Of a stretch of DNA of 64,000 nucleotides, positions 25,609-35,455 are shown piece by piece (position 1 is the first letter of the stretch; each line of letters starts with the position of its first letter). The DNA lies in NCBI GenBank assembly GCA_028874215.1, contig JAPPLF010000042.1, positions 144,146 through 208,145 of the forward strand, written 5' to 3'. The notes below the pieces were generated by a model, which saw only the letters and a list, made by a program, of their open reading frames with translations, ran no database searches and was not told the origin of the DNA. Both the position numbers and the translations under genes were made by a program. This stretch comes from Acidobacteriota bacterium (GTDB lineage Bacteria > Acidobacteriota > UBA6911 > RPQK01 > JAJDTT01).

Positions 25609-28101
25609 ATGGACGCACCCATGAACGAATCTGGTCCCTTCCAGCGAACAGGACATCGAGCCGGTCGTGTAACCGTGTTGCTGTCGCTGCTCAGCGGTTC
25701 CCTTCTGCTGGCTGAAGCCCCGCAGTTGAAGCAGATGCATCCGCCCGGCGCTCAAAAAGGAGCGGCCGTGACCCTGACCCTGTCGGGAACGGCACTGGGC
25801 GGGAATCTGGAGGTCCTCTCATCGCTTCCTGGTAGTTTCACTCCGCTGGCGGCGCTGGACCCGGACACCCCGGCTCCGGACGTGAAATCGGCAGCCTTTC
25901 TGGTGGAGGTTCGAAAAGACGCAGCCTCCGGCCTTTACCCCATTCGCGTCCGCAGCGACCGGGGACTTTCCAACGTCCTGCTCTTTTCAGTGGGCGATTT
26001 CCCCGAAGTCAACGAGCAGAAGGGAGGGGCCAACGACACTCCCTCGGGAAGCCGGACCGTGCCGGTCCCGGTGACGGTGAACGGGACCCTGGAGGGACCG
26101 GACCGCGACATCTATCGGTTCCGTACCGGGGAAGGGAAGAGGGTCGTCCTTGAGGTGGAGAGCCGCCGGATCGCTTCGGCCCTGGACCCTGTTCTGCTGG
26201 TGCTCGATTCCAAGGGAAAACAGGTCGCCAGAAATGATGACGCTGCCGGGATCGGCGTCGATTCACGCCTCGACCTGAAACTTCCCGAGGGCGATTACTA
26301 TGCGGTGGTCCACGACGCCCGTTTCAGCCGCCAGGACCAGAACTTCTATCGCCTCAAGATAGGCGCCTTCGACTACGCCGAGGGGGTCTTTCCCCTGGGT
26401 TGGCAGAGAGGTGGAGAGATCCGGGTCGAAATGCTGGGGGGACATGGCGCCGGTCCCCGGGAGATCCCTCTGGACCTGTCGGGAGTGGACCAGGACTACG
26501 TGATGCTGCAGGTTCCCGGAGCGCCGGGCGCGCTTCCGCTGCCCTTCGTCGTGGGCGACCTTCCCGAGCGACTGGAACGGGAAGAACAGCCGTCGGAAGT
26601 GCTGGAACCCTCAACGGTGGTCAACGGGCGAATCTCGGCGCCCGGCGAAGTCGACCGCTATCGTCTCCAGGTTGCACCGGGTGAGGAGTGGTCGGTTCAT
26701 CTGGCAGGTTCGCGGTTGGGCACGACACGCCTCTTCGGTCGGGTTTCGGTCCTGGATTCCGAGGGGAAGATACTGGCCTCGGGAGGCGATCGGGTGCCCT
26801 TGAGGAATGACTCGTTCCGGACCCACGGCGCCGTCAGCCGCGATCCCCACCTGAAATTCAAGGTCCCCGATGGGGCGCGGGAAGTGACCGTCACCGTGGA
26901 GGATCTGGTAGGGCGCGGCGGTTCCGATTACGCCTACCGGCTATCGGCGTGGCGAGGTGGGGGCGATTTCACAATCAGCTTGCTGACTCCGTACTTGAAT
27001 GTCCCTCGAAACGGCACCGCATGGATCGAAGTCAGGATCGACAGGCGGGGGTATGCCGGCGCCGTACGATTGGAGGTCCCGGATGCAGGAGAGGATCTGC
27101 TGGTGGAGGGGGGTGAGGTGCCCCCCGAATTGGTGGCTCCCGAGAGTCCCTTCCGCTCCACCACCGGGGTCCTGACCGTCACGGCCAAGGGCGGAGCCTC
27201 CCTGGGAGTCCGCCGGGTCTCGGTCCGGGGAACGGCCGTGTTGCCCGACGGCACCCGAACCGAACGCTGGGCCGAGGCGCCGGGTCTCGTGACTGCCGTC
27301 AAGCCGGGAACGGGATTGCCGGAACCCGCCATGCGGATGCGTGAAGAGCCGTTCAAGGCTCCCTGGCTGGGTCTTGGATTGCCGGTGAACGTGCGCCCGG
27401 AGATTCCCGTTCGCCTGGAATTGGCGGGAGTGACCTCAGAGCGCCTGCTGCCCGGCATGGACCAGCGAGTGACTTGGCGCATGGTGGCCGCCGATCCCGC
27501 GGTGACGCTGCCGCGGGAGCTCACGACCAATCGAGCAATCACCCGCGAACTGCGGATCCGGACAGTGAAAGGGCAGGGGGAACCGGGCGCCGGCGCCATT
27601 GTCCTTGCCACCACCATGGGCACGGTCCATGGAAAGTTCAACTTCCTGGCGGAGGGCGAAGTGGAGTTCCGGGGACGGAAGCAGATGGTCCGGAGCCGCG
27701 CGCTGACCTTCGACGTGGTGCAGGGCTACCACATCCGGGTGGCGGAAACGAGTCTGACGCTCCAGCCGGGTGGTCGTGGGCAATTGCGGGGCCGGGTCGA
27801 ACGCGATCCGCTTTTCGACCGGTCGGTAAACGTTCAGCCTGAGAATTTCCCGAATGGGGTTCTTTGCGAGTCGGTCCAAGTGGACCCGGAGCAGGAGGAA
27901 TTTCGGATCCCTTGCACAGCCGGTGAATCGGTTCAGCCGGGTGAGTACGCCATAGAGTTGTCATCGTCCTCGACTCTGGCGACCCGAACGGAAACGCAGG
28001 TTCCCTATCGGATTCCATCCGTGGCAACCCGTTTGATCGTCGCGGGCAAGGAGTCTAAGAAGAACGAAGCGGGCGTGGTTTCTCTCCGGACGAGGGACTA
28101 A
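25609..28101 (+). CDS. Exported PPC-domain protein of the PSCyt cluster
   Basis: An 830-aa secreted protein. After a signal peptide (RVTVLLSLLSGSLLLAEAP) comes a TIG-like segment (MHPPGAQKGAAVTLTLSGTA), then repeated pre-peptidase C-terminal domains: GTLEGPDRDIYRFRTGEGKR and GRISAPGEVDRYRLQVAPGE are the two clearest. The C-terminal half is beta-rich without a catalytic motif I can name. Such proteins regularly sit next to DUF1549/DUF1553 and DUF1501 genes, as here (21 bp to the next gene), and probably bind or scaffold a polymer or the partner proteins outside the cell. The start may be ATG 25609 or 25621; neither has a clear ribosome site. Confidence 0.85.
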   Translation: MDAPMNESGPFQRTGHRAGRVTVLLSLLSGSLLLAEAPQLKQMHPPGAQKGAAVTLTLSGTALGGNLEVLSSLPGSFTPLAALDPDTPAPDVKSAAFLVEVRKDAASGLYPIRVRSDRGLSNVLLFSVGDFPEVNEQKGGANDTPSGSRTVPVPVTVNGTLEGPDRDIYRFRTGEGKRVVLEVESRRIASALDPVLLVLDSKGKQVARNDDAAGIGVDSRLDLKLPEGDYYAVVHDARFSRQDQNFYRLKIGAFDYAEGVFPLGWQRGGEIRVEMLGGHGAGPREIPLDLSGVDQDYVMLQVPGAPGALPLPFVVGDLPERLEREEQPSEVLEPSTVVNGRISAPGEVDRYRLQVAPGEEWSVHLAGSRLGTTRLFGRVSVLDSEGKILASGGDRVPLRNDSFRTHGAVSRDPHLKFKVPDGAREVTVTVEDLVGRGGSDYAYRLSAWRGGGDFTISLLTPYLNVPRNGTAWIEVRIDRRGYAGAVRLEVPDAGEDLLVEGGEVPPELVAPESPFRSTTGVLTVTAKGGASLGVRRVSVRGTAVLPDGTRTERWAEAPGLVTAVKPGTGLPEPAMRMREEPFKAPWLGLGLPVNVRPEIPVRLELAGVTSERLLPGMDQRVTWRMVAADPAVTLPRELTTNRAITRELRIRTVKGQGEPGAGAIVLATTMGTVHGKFNFLAEGEVEFRGRKQMVRSRALTFDVVQGYHIRVAETSLTLQPGGRGQLRGRVERDPLFDRSVNVQPENFPNGVLCESVQVDPEQEEFRIPCTAGESVQPGEYAIELSSSSTLATRTETQVPYRIPSVATRLIVAGKESKKNEAGVVSLRTRD

Positions 28102-28122
28102 ATAGTTTAATCGGGGGCGTCT

Positions 28123-30615
28123 ATGTTCACGGTACGCGTATCGATGCGGTTGATCCCCATAAGTGCCATGTTCGCCGGTCTGCTCTGGGCCTTGATTCCG
28201 TCCTCCGCGCTCGGAGCCGGAGCAACTGGGGCGACTATTGAGGAGTTCCAGGAAATTCGGGTCGAGCCTTCTCCTCTGGTCTTCTCGGGACCGGGTTCCG
28301 TCAGAAGGATTCTGGTCACCGGAATCACGGCGACGGGCGAAAGACGTGACTTGACGGCGACGGCCGATTACGAAGATCCGGCCGGTCTGGTGGAGGTTCA
28401 GGGCGATGGCTACCTCCACCCGAATAAATCCGGAGAAACAACCCTCAGGGTGACGGCTGAAGCCCTCGTTGCGGACGTGGCGGTTCGGATCGAGCCGGCG
28501 CGCGAACAACCGACCACCTTCCTGAAGGACGTCCTGCCGGTCATCAACAAGGTGGGCTGCACCCAGGGAGTTTGTCACGGAGCGGCCAAAGGGAAGAACG
28601 GCTTCAAGCTCTCGCTCCGGGGCTACGATCCCCGGTTCGACTACCAGTCGCTGCTCTATGACATGTCGGGCCGGCGCTTCAATCGGGCCGATCCGGCTCG
28701 AAGCCTGATGTTGGCCAAGCCGACCCAGGAGGTGGCCCATGGCGGCGGCCTCAGGTTGAAGCGCGATTCGCGCTACTACGACACCCTCCTGCAATGGATC
28801 AGCGACGGAGTGCCGTACGGCGAGGACTCGGCGGATCGTGTGCGGCGGCTGGAGGTCCTGCCGGAGGAGGTCTTCCTGACCGCACCCGGCCAGACGCAGA
28901 GCGTGGTCGTGTTGGCCGAATACGAGGACGGCAGCCTCCGGGACGTCACCCGGGAGGCACATCTCGGCAGCAGCAACACCGAGGCCATCGCCGTGACGGA
29001 CAGCGCCGTGGTGGAGGGCCAGCGGGTCGGAGAGGGAGCCCTGCTGGTCCGTTACGAGGGCAAGTTCGTGACGGTTCCGGTCACGGTGCTGAATCCCAGC
29101 TCCGGTTTCGCGTGGCGTCCTCTGCCTCAGTACAACTATATCGACCGATTGGTGGACGGGAAGTTGGAGCGGATCCGGGTTCAGCCTTCGCTTCCGGCGA
29201 CGGACAGCGATTTCCTGCGACGGGTCTCTCTGGACCTGACCGGGCGTCTCCCCAGTCCCGGGGAGGTCCGGGCCTTTCTGGCGGATCCGGCCGACAGGCA
29301 GGAGAAACGCCGCGAGGCTATCGATCGGCTCATGGGAAGTGACGCCTATGTCGATCACTGGACCCTGAAATGGGGCGATCTCCTGCGCAACAACCGGAAG
29401 TTCCTGGGCCACAAGGGCATCTGGTCCTTCCGGGAGTGGATCCGGCAGTCGGTGGCCGACAACAAACCCTACGACCAACTGGTCCGGGAACTGCTGGCCT
29501 CCAAGGGAAGCACGCTGGAGAACCCTGCCGTCAATTACTTCCGTGTGGCCCGGACTCCCCAGGACGCCATGGAGACCACCACGCAACTGTTCCTGGGCGT
29601 CCGCATGGTCTGCGCCCAATGTCACGACCATCCCTTCGAGAGATGGACCCAGGACCAGTACTTTCAGATGTCGGCCTTCTTCTCCGCCATCGGGATCCGG
29701 CCCGGATTCAAGAGTGGGGAGGAGATCGTCTACGAAAAGCGCCAGGACGCCGATTTGAAGCACCCCAAGAATGGGCGAGTGGTGGAGCCCGATTATCTCG
29801 TTCCCGTCGAGGGAGCTCCTGCGTTGAAGGCCGAGGGCGACCAGCGCCCCGCGCTGGTGGAGTGGTTGACCTCGAAGGAGAACCCCTTCTTCGCTCGGGC
29901 TGTGGCCAATCGCGTCTGGAGCTACTTCTTCGGGCGGGGCATCATCGAACCGGTGGATGACATCCGGGCCTCCAATCCGGCGGTCAACGCTCCCCTGTTG
30001 GACGCCTTGGCGAAGGATCTGAAGGACCACGATTACGATCTTCAGCATCTCATGCGGACCATTGTCGAGTCCCGGACCTACCAGGCGTCGATCCAGACCA
30101 ACTCCTGGAACGAGAACGACGGAGTCAACTTCTCCCGGCGGATTCCCCGGCGGCTCAGCGCGGAGCAGTTGGCCGACGCCATCACAGCTGCGACCGGCTC
30201 GCGAGTCGAATTCGAGACGGTTCCGGACGACTCTCGTGCGGCCCAGTTACCCGATCCCCACGTGGAGAACGGCGAGTTTTTGGACCTCTTCGGGCGGCCC
30301 CAACGGGACGATCCCTGCGAGTGCGAGCGCAAAAGCGACATGAGCCTTTCCCAGGCGTTGAATCTGGTCAACGGCCCCACCGTGGGACGGGCCGTGGCGG
30401 ACCCCCAAGGGCGAGTCGCATCCCTGATTCTGGGAGGCGCCTCGAACCGCGAGTTGATCGAGGACCTATACTTGTCCACGCTGAGCCGTCCGCCCACGGA
30501 ATCCGAGTACGCGTCGGCGGCCCTTCTGTTCCGGGAACGGGAGAGCCGGGCCGGGACGGCCCAGGATCTGCTCTGGGCGCTGCTGAACAGCAACGCATTC
30601 CTGTTCAATCGGTGA
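28123..30615 (+). CDS. DUF1549/DUF1553 protein with Ig-like and cytochrome-like domains
   Basis: An 830-aa exported protein. Signal peptide (LIPISAMFAGLLWALIPSSA); a Big2-type Ig domain at about 40-125 (SGETTLRVTAEALVADVAV); a PSCyt2-like region with a spaced heme-type motif CTQGVCHG (C-x4-C-H rather than CxxCH). Then DUF1549 from about 340 (YIDRLVDGKLERIRVQPSLP, FLRRVSLDLTGRLPSPGEVR, CAQCHDHPFERWTQDQYFQM, which contains a true CxxCH) and DUF1553 from about 580 (VANRVWSYFFGRGIIEPVDD, YLSTLSRPPTESEY). The family is abundant in planctomycetes and acidobacteria; its function is unproven. It is coupled with the PPC protein upstream and DUF1501 downstream. Confidence 0.92.
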   Translation: MFTVRVSMRLIPISAMFAGLLWALIPSSALGAGATGATIEEFQEIRVEPSPLVFSGPGSVRRILVTGITATGERRDLTATADYEDPAGLVEVQGDGYLHPNKSGETTLRVTAEALVADVAVRIEPAREQPTTFLKDVLPVINKVGCTQGVCHGAAKGKNGFKLSLRGYDPRFDYQSLLYDMSGRRFNRADPARSLMLAKPTQEVAHGGGLRLKRDSRYYDTLLQWISDGVPYGEDSADRVRRLEVLPEEVFLTAPGQTQSVVVLAEYEDGSLRDVTREAHLGSSNTEAIAVTDSAVVEGQRVGEGALLVRYEGKFVTVPVTVLNPSSGFAWRPLPQYNYIDRLVDGKLERIRVQPSLPATDSDFLRRVSLDLTGRLPSPGEVRAFLADPADRQEKRREAIDRLMGSDAYVDHWTLKWGDLLRNNRKFLGHKGIWSFREWIRQSVADNKPYDQLVRELLASKGSTLENPAVNYFRVARTPQDAMETTTQLFLGVRMVCAQCHDHPFERWTQDQYFQMSAFFSAIGIRPGFKSGEEIVYEKRQDADLKHPKNGRVVEPDYLVPVEGAPALKAEGDQRPALVEWLTSKENPFFARAVANRVWSYFFGRGIIEPVDDIRASNPAVNAPLLDALAKDLKDHDYDLQHLMRTIVESRTYQASIQTNSWNENDGVNFSRRIPRRLSAEQLADAITAATGSRVEFETVPDDSRAAQLPDPHVENGEFLDLFGRPQRDDPCECERKSDMSLSQALNLVNGPTVGRAVADPQGRVASLILGGASNRELIEDLYLSTLSRPPTESEYASAALLFRERESRAGTAQDLLWALLNSNAFLFNR

Positions 30616-30723
30616 GTGGAAGTTCACGAGGTTGCAAGACGGAGATCGAGAATAGAAAATAAGACGAAACGGTCGGCTCTCCACCGGCCGTCATGCGCAA
30701 GCTTTTGAACACGGAGGTATCCA

Positions 30724-32184
30724 ATGCTAGTCGTACCAGGTCATCGCGCTTTTCTATGTGACGGTCCGACGCGCCGGGAGTTCTTGCGGGTCGGTTCCAT
30801 CGGCCTCTTCGGCCTCGGCCTTCCCAATTTCTTTTCCTGGCAGGCCGCCCAAGCCGCCTCTACGGCGTCGGTTGCCGGCGACCTGGTGGCCAGCAAAGGC
30901 TTCGGTTCCGCCAAGAGCGTGATCCTCCTCTTTCTCCAAGGGGGACCCAGCCACATCGACATCTGGGATCCCAAGCCGGACGCCCCGGCCAACATTCGGG
31001 GCGAGTTCAAGCCCATCAAGAGCAAAGTTCCCGGTATCTGGCTCAGCGAGACCATGCCCAAGCTGGCCCAGCAGGTGGACAAGTGCACCCTGATCCGCTC
31101 CATGAGCTACACGCCCAAGGGGCTGTTCAACCACACTGCGGCCATCTACCAGATGCTGACGGGATATCCCCCTGACCGGGTGTCACCGTCGGGCCAGTTG
31201 GAGCCGCCGTCCCCCGCCGATTTCCCGACTGCGGGGTCTCACATCTCCAAGATGCTCCCCCTGGATGAACCGGTGCTGCCCTTCGTGGAGATGCCGCGAC
31301 CGCTGCAGGAATCCAACGTGGTGGGGAAGGGAGGAGCCGCCGGGTTCCTGGGCAAAGCCTACGATCCCTACCGGCTCTACCAGGATCCCAACAAGGCGAT
31401 CCGCCTGGATGACCTGTCCCTGCGCCAGGAGGTTCCGCCCCAGCGGTTGAAGGATCGCTTCACTCTGCTCAAGGGAATCAACAAGTCCATGCCCGACCTG
31501 GAGAAGGCCGTGGGCCAGCACGCGCTCGACGAATACTACGAGCGGGCCTATGACCTGGTCCTCTCGGGCAAGGCCCGGGCCGCCTTCGATCTGGAGCAGG
31601 AGCCGGTCGCGGTGCGGGAACGTTACGGGCGGACCACCTTCGGCCAGGGGGCGCTGATGGCCCGGCGTCTGGTGGAGGCGGGAACCCGCTTCGTTCAGCT
31701 CAACTGGCCATCCGTGGCCAACGGGGACCCGGAAACCACGGCCTGGGACACCCACGCCGCCAACTTCGGTCCCCTGAAGAACCTGCATTGCCCGGTCCTG
31801 GATCAGGCGCTCTCGGCGCTCCTGGAGGACATGGACGATCGGGGACTGTTGGACGAGACGTTGGTCGTGACGGTAGGAGAGTTCGGCCGGTCGCCGCGCC
31901 TGGGCGTGAGCACGTCGGGGAACACCAACGCTCCTGATGGCCGGGACCACTGGCCCTACTGCTACACGGCGCTGGTGGCGGGTGCGGGCGTCGCTCGCGG
32001 GACGCTCTACGGAGAGTCGGACGAGACCGGATCCTCGCCCAAGGAAAAGCCGGTCCATCCCAACGACCTGCTGGCATCCGTCTACTTCAGCCTGGGCATC
32101 GACCCGCACATGGAGGTCCTCAACCACTTGGATCAGCCGCGTGAGCTGGTCAAGGGGAACCCCCTGCTGGATCTTTGGGGATAG
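30724..32184 (+). CDS. DUF1501 protein, Tat-exported, sulfatase/alkaline-phosphatase-like fold
   Basis: A 486-aa protein. A twin-arginine signal ([20 protein letters not shown]) is followed by the DUF1501 core: [45 protein letters not shown]-like [11 protein letters not shown] and [16 protein letters not shown]1501 belongs to the alkaline-phosphatase/sulfatase superfamily by fold and nearly always follows a DUF1549/DUF1553 gene, as here (108 bp). Tat export means it folds, perhaps with metal, before export. The substrate is unknown. ATG 30724 has a GGAGG ribosome site. Confidence 0.92.
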   Translation: MLVVPGHRAFLCDGPTRREFLRVGSIGLFGLGLPNFFSWQAAQAASTASVAGDLVASKGFGSAKSVILLFLQGGPSHIDIWDPKPDAPANIRGEFKPIKSKVPGIWLSETMPKLAQQVDKCTLIRSMSYTPKGLFNHTAAIYQMLTGYPPDRVSPSGQLEPPSPADFPTAGSHISKMLPLDEPVLPFVEMPRPLQESNVVGKGGAAGFLGKAYDPYRLYQDPNKAIRLDDLSLRQEVPPQRLKDRFTLLKGINKSMPDLEKAVGQHALDEYYERAYDLVLSGKARAAFDLEQEPVAVRERYGRTTFGQGALMARRLVEAGTRFVQLNWPSVANGDPETTAWDTHAANFGPLKNLHCPVLDQALSALLEDMDDRGLLDETLVVTVGEFGRSPRLGVSTSGNTNAPDGRDHWPYCYTALVAGAGVARGTLYGESDETGSSPKEKPVHPNDLLASVYFSLGIDPHMEVLNHLDQPRELVKGNPLLDLWG

Positions 32185-32225
32185 TTCGGCCGGACGAGAG
32201 CAATTCTGACGCCGGACAACCAGCG

Positions 32226-32243
32226 GCGGCCGGGACCGGCCGC
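32226..32243. terminator. GC-rich hairpin after the DUF1501 gene
   Basis: Perfect inverted repeat GCGGCCGG/CCGGCCGC lies 42 bp past the stop of the DUF1501 gene, between it and the convergent BCCT gene. There is no T-run, so it would be a rho-dependent pause or an mRNA-end stabiliser rather than a classical intrinsic terminator. Confidence 0.35.
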
Positions 32244-32347
32244 GCAATCTCCATCCCTGTCATTGGAAGGCACGCGCTCCCATGCACCGGTTCGGAGCCG
32301 CGTCCGCCTGTAGGTCGCCGAGCAGTGGCACGCGTGGCGGGTTAACC

Positions 32348-33904
32348 TCAACGGACCCGGCCCGCCGTGCTCGCGCGCAGACCCTTCCAGGTGCTGTAGC
32401 ACAGGGCGACGAGTACCAGCGCAAAGGGGACGGCGGCGGCGAGCGTCGCCGCCTGTGCAGCCACAAGGCCGCCGCCGAGCAGCAGCGCGATGGCGGTCAG
32501 CCCCTCGAAGACGCACCAGAACGCGCGCTGGACAACCGGCGCATCCAGTTTACCGCCGGCGGTGATGGTGTCGATGACCAGTGATCCGGAGTCGGACGAG
32601 GTGACGAAGAACACCACGACCAGCACGAGGCCGATGAACGACGTGACGGTCGCAAGGGGCAGCGATTCCAGCAGCGCGAACAGGGCAAGTTCCGGCTGCT
32701 GTGCCTGCACTGCCGCGATCACGGCGGGATGACCGCGGTCGACGTACTGCGACACCGCGGTCCCGCCGAAGGCATTCATCCAGATCGTCGCCGTCAGTGT
32801 CGGGAGGACCAGCATGCAGGCGACCAGTTCGCGCACGGTCCGGCCACGCGACACCCGGGCGATGAACAGGCCGACGAAGGGGGACCACGAGAGCCACCAG
32901 GCCCAGTAGAAGGTTGTCCAGCCGTGCATGAAGTCGAGATCCTCGCGGCCCACCCAGTTGCTGAGCGGTCCGATCGACGCGAGATACTGGCCGAGGCTGG
33001 CGACGGCGCCGGTGGCAATGGCGCGCGTCGGCCCCACCGTCAGCACGAACGCCAGCAGCAACAGGGCGAGTAGCAGGTTGGCCTGGCTCAGCCGCTTGAC
33101 CCCCTTCTCCATGCCGCTGATCACCGACGCCAGCGCCATACCGGTGATAACGGCGATCAGCAGCACCTGGGTGGTGTCGGTCGATGGCGTGCCCCACAGG
33201 CGGGCCACCCCCGCCGCCAACTGCTGGGCGCCGAGGCCGAGCGATGTGGCCAGCCCGAAGAGCGTGGCGAAGACGGCAAGGGTGTCGAGGCCGTGTCCGA
33301 ACCGCCCCCACACAGCCTCCCCCATGAGCGGATAGAACGCCGACCGCAACGCCAGCGGCAGGCCGAGGTTGTAAGACGCGAAGGCGATCGCAACCGCCAC
33401 CACGGCGTACATGGCCCATCCATGGATACCCCAGTGGTAGATGGCGCTGGCCATGCCGAGGCGCGCCGCCGCCGCCGTGTCGGCTGCATCGAGGCCCAGC
33501 GGCGGTTTCAGGAAATGCTCCACCGGTTCCGACACCCCGAAAAACATGAGGCCGATGCCCGTACCGGCGGCGAACAGCATGGCGAACCAGGCCGGCCGGG
33601 AGTAGTCCGGCCGGGCATCCGGACCGCCCAGGCGCACGCGGCCCGGCGGCGTCACCAGCAATAGCAGGCAGAAGAGCACGAAGAGGTTGCCCGTGCCCAT
33701 CAACAACCAGTCGAAGGTCGACGTGAGCCACGCGCGTAGCGCCTCGAATGCGAACGCCGCCTCGGCCTGGAATGCCAGCACCCCGGCGACGAATGCGATG
33801 ATGGTGAGGCTGGAGACGATGAATACGGGATTGTGAATGTCCAGACCGAGGAACCGGACGTTGTCTTGACCCAGCCGGTAGTCGATCCCGGAGTTCTCAG
33901 CCAT
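32348..33904 (-). CDS. BCCT family transporter (betaine/carnitine/choline type)
   Basis: A 518-aa inner-membrane protein with twelve predicted membrane segments. Early signature is LGLDIHNPVFIVSSLTIIAF; the family core is WTTFYWAWWLSWSPFVGLFI followed by ARVSRGRTVRELV, the tryptophan-rich helix of sodium- or proton-coupled BCCT carriers. These carriers import quaternary-ammonium compounds such as glycine betaine, choline or carnitine for osmoprotection or food. The C-terminal regulatory tail is short. ATG 33904 is chosen; an in-frame TTG at 33913 is also possible. The start codon abuts one arm of a 20-bp inverted repeat. The gene lies behind an M20 peptidase and a D-aminoacylase on the same strand. 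Confidence 0.92.
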   Translation of the reverse strand: MAENSGIDYRLGQDNVRFLGLDIHNPVFIVSSLTIIAFVAGVLAFQAEAAFAFEALRAWLTSTFDWLLMGTGNLFVLFCLLLLVTPPGRVRLGGPDARPDYSRPAWFAMLFAAGTGIGLMFFGVSEPVEHFLKPPLGLDAADTAAAARLGMASAIYHWGIHGWAMYAVVAVAIAFASYNLGLPLALRSAFYPLMGEAVWGRFGHGLDTLAVFATLFGLATSLGLGAQQLAAGVARLWGTPSTDTTQVLLIAVITGMALASVISGMEKGVKRLSQANLLLALLLLAFVLTVGPTRAIATGAVASLGQYLASIGPLSNWVGREDLDFMHGWTTFYWAWWLSWSPFVGLFIARVSRGRTVRELVACMLVLPTLTATIWMNAFGGTAVSQYVDRGHPAVIAAVQAQQPELALFALLESLPLATVTSFIGLVLVVVFFVTSSDSGSLVIDTITAGGKLDAPVVQRAFWCVFEGLTAIALLLGGGLVAAQAATLAAAVPFALVLVALCYSTWKGLRASTAGRVR

Positions 33905-34038
33905 ATCCCGCAATTCTCACCAGGGGGCGCGCGCCCAGCGCAGTCTGTCCCGAAGCAACCTCGCAACAAATTGCGCAAATGCTCAAAAATAGATTCTTTT
34001 TCGTCATACACGTAGCGACCTGGTGAGAAATGCGGGAT
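33905..34038. repeat. 134-bp segment bounded by 20-bp inverted repeats
   Basis: Positions 33905-33924 and 34019-34038 are inverted copies of each other with 19 of 20 bases identical (ATCCCGCAATTCTCACCAGG against ATCCCGCATTTCTCACCAGG). The similarity ends sharply at both arms. The 94-bp interior is AT-rich for this genome and holds a small CGCAA/TTGCG hairpin at 33962-33975. No target duplication is visible at the flanks. It occupies the upstream region of the BCCT gene, so it could be a small non-autonomous element or a regulatory inverted duplication. Confidence 0.75.
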
Positions 34039-34066
34039 GGGACCGTCAACAACTTGGCACAGCGCT

Positions 34067-35434
34067 CTACCCGTCGAATCCGCACCAATCCAGGATGGTC
34101 AGCGCGTAGATCGCAAGTCCTTCCACGATCTGATCCAGTTCCAGGTACTCGTCGTAGCAATGCGCCCGCCGGTAGTCGCCCGGCCCCATGAGCAGCGAGG
34201 GCACGCCGCATTCCTGGTAGAAGCGGGCGTCGCTCACCGGTTGCCAGGTCATGTAACGCGGCTCCTGCCGCAGCACCGTCTCGTAGGCGCGGCCGGCGGC
34301 GGCGACCAGCGGATGGTCCTGCTCGATGCGGAACGGCGGCCAGTCCAGCCGCCACTCGACGTTGGGCGGATGCTCCCGGAGCCAGGGGTCCATTTGGCAG
34401 ACGGCATGAATCCGCTCGTCGACCTCTTTCCGGACCCGTTCGTAGCTGTCCCGCGGGTCCCGCCAGACGGCCGCCCCCAGCTCGCAGTGGTCCGCCACGA
34501 AGAAGGGGATCTCGATCCCCTTGGGATGGCCGTGGATCCAGGCCGTGATGATGGACGGATAACCCATGGGCGTCAGTCCCTGCGGGTCCAGCTTGCTGGC
34601 GGCCCATTCCTCGTCCAGGTCCGCCAGGCCCCGGTAGATCTTCAGGGCCTTGCCGATGGCGTCCATCCCCACTTCGCCCCCTTCGTATCCCATTCGGTAG
34701 GTGCGGTAACCCATGGCGGCGTGGACCGGTTTGCCGGCGACCTCGATGTGCAGCCAGGATGCGCCGCCGGAAGCCAGGCAGATGCCGTGGCGGTGGGGCG
34801 GCGCCGACGACTCGCACACCAGGCAGGCGTCGGTGACGCAACGGGGGTTGCGGGGCAGGAAGTAACCGGGGCCGTGGGTCTTCCCGTCCATGGTCTCCTC
34901 GCCCACCGTGGCGTGGAGCTGCAGCTCGCCTCGGAGGCGAAAACCGGCTCTTTGGATCACTTCCGCGGCCTTGATCATGCAGGCCAGCGGACCCTTGTCA
35001 TCGGTGGAGCCGCGGCCCCAGAGCCTCCCCTCCTCGAGACGCGCGCTGAACGGGTCTCCCCAGCGCCACTCCTCGTGGGGACCCGTGGGGACGGTGTCGG
35101 TGTGGGCGTTGAGCGCCAGGGACCGGCCCCCGCCGCTGCCCGGGAGAATGCCGATGAGATTGGGCCGAAGCGGCTCCTTGGCCTCCATGAAGGTCTCGGC
35201 TCCCAACGACGTGAAGACCGGCTCCAGGTGCTCGGCCACCTTCCTCTCGCCGCCCAGGGTGACCGGAGCGTCGTACAGCTTGGTGTAGCCGCGCTCCTGG
35301 TAGATCTTGGCGTACGCGTAGTTGGGGCTCTCGCTGGGAATCCGCACCAGCTCACGGATGAGCTGGACGGTCTCGCCGTAGAGTCCCTCGGCCGCGGCGG
35401 AGATTCGCTCGTGGACCTCTGGATCGATGCTCAT
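34067..35434 (-). CDS. M20 family metallopeptidase
   Basis: A 455-aa cytoplasmic enzyme of the ArgE/DapE/carboxypeptidase-like M20 family. Zinc-site pattern: His in LALNAHTDTVPTGPH, Asp in WGRGSTDDKGPLA, the catalytic Glu pair in ATVGEETMDG, and a late His in MGPGDYRRAHCYDEYL. The dimerisation domain (about residues 210-330) contains GASWLHIEVAGKPVHAAMGY. M20 enzymes hydrolyse dipeptides or N-acyl amino acids with two metal ions. It begins 21 bp after the D-aminoacylase gene, so the two are probably one operon acting on N-acylated or D-amino-acid-containing peptides. Confidence 0.93.
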   Translation of the reverse strand: MSIDPEVHERISAAAEGLYGETVQLIRELVRIPSESPNYAYAKIYQERGYTKLYDAPVTLGGERKVAEHLEPVFTSLGAETFMEAKEPLRPNLIGILPGSGGGRSLALNAHTDTVPTGPHEEWRWGDPFSARLEEGRLWGRGSTDDKGPLACMIKAAEVIQRAGFRLRGELQLHATVGEETMDGKTHGPGYFLPRNPRCVTDACLVCESSAPPHRHGICLASGGASWLHIEVAGKPVHAAMGYRTYRMGYEGGEVGMDAIGKALKIYRGLADLDEEWAASKLDPQGLTPMGYPSIITAWIHGHPKGIEIPFFVADHCELGAAVWRDPRDSYERVRKEVDERIHAVCQMDPWLREHPPNVEWRLDWPPFRIEQDHPLVAAAGRAYETVLRQEPRYMTWQPVSDARFYQECGVPSLLMGPGDYRRAHCYDEYLELDQIVEGLAIYALTILDWCGFDG

Positions 35435-35455
35435 GGCGCGCTCCTGTCAGGAGGA

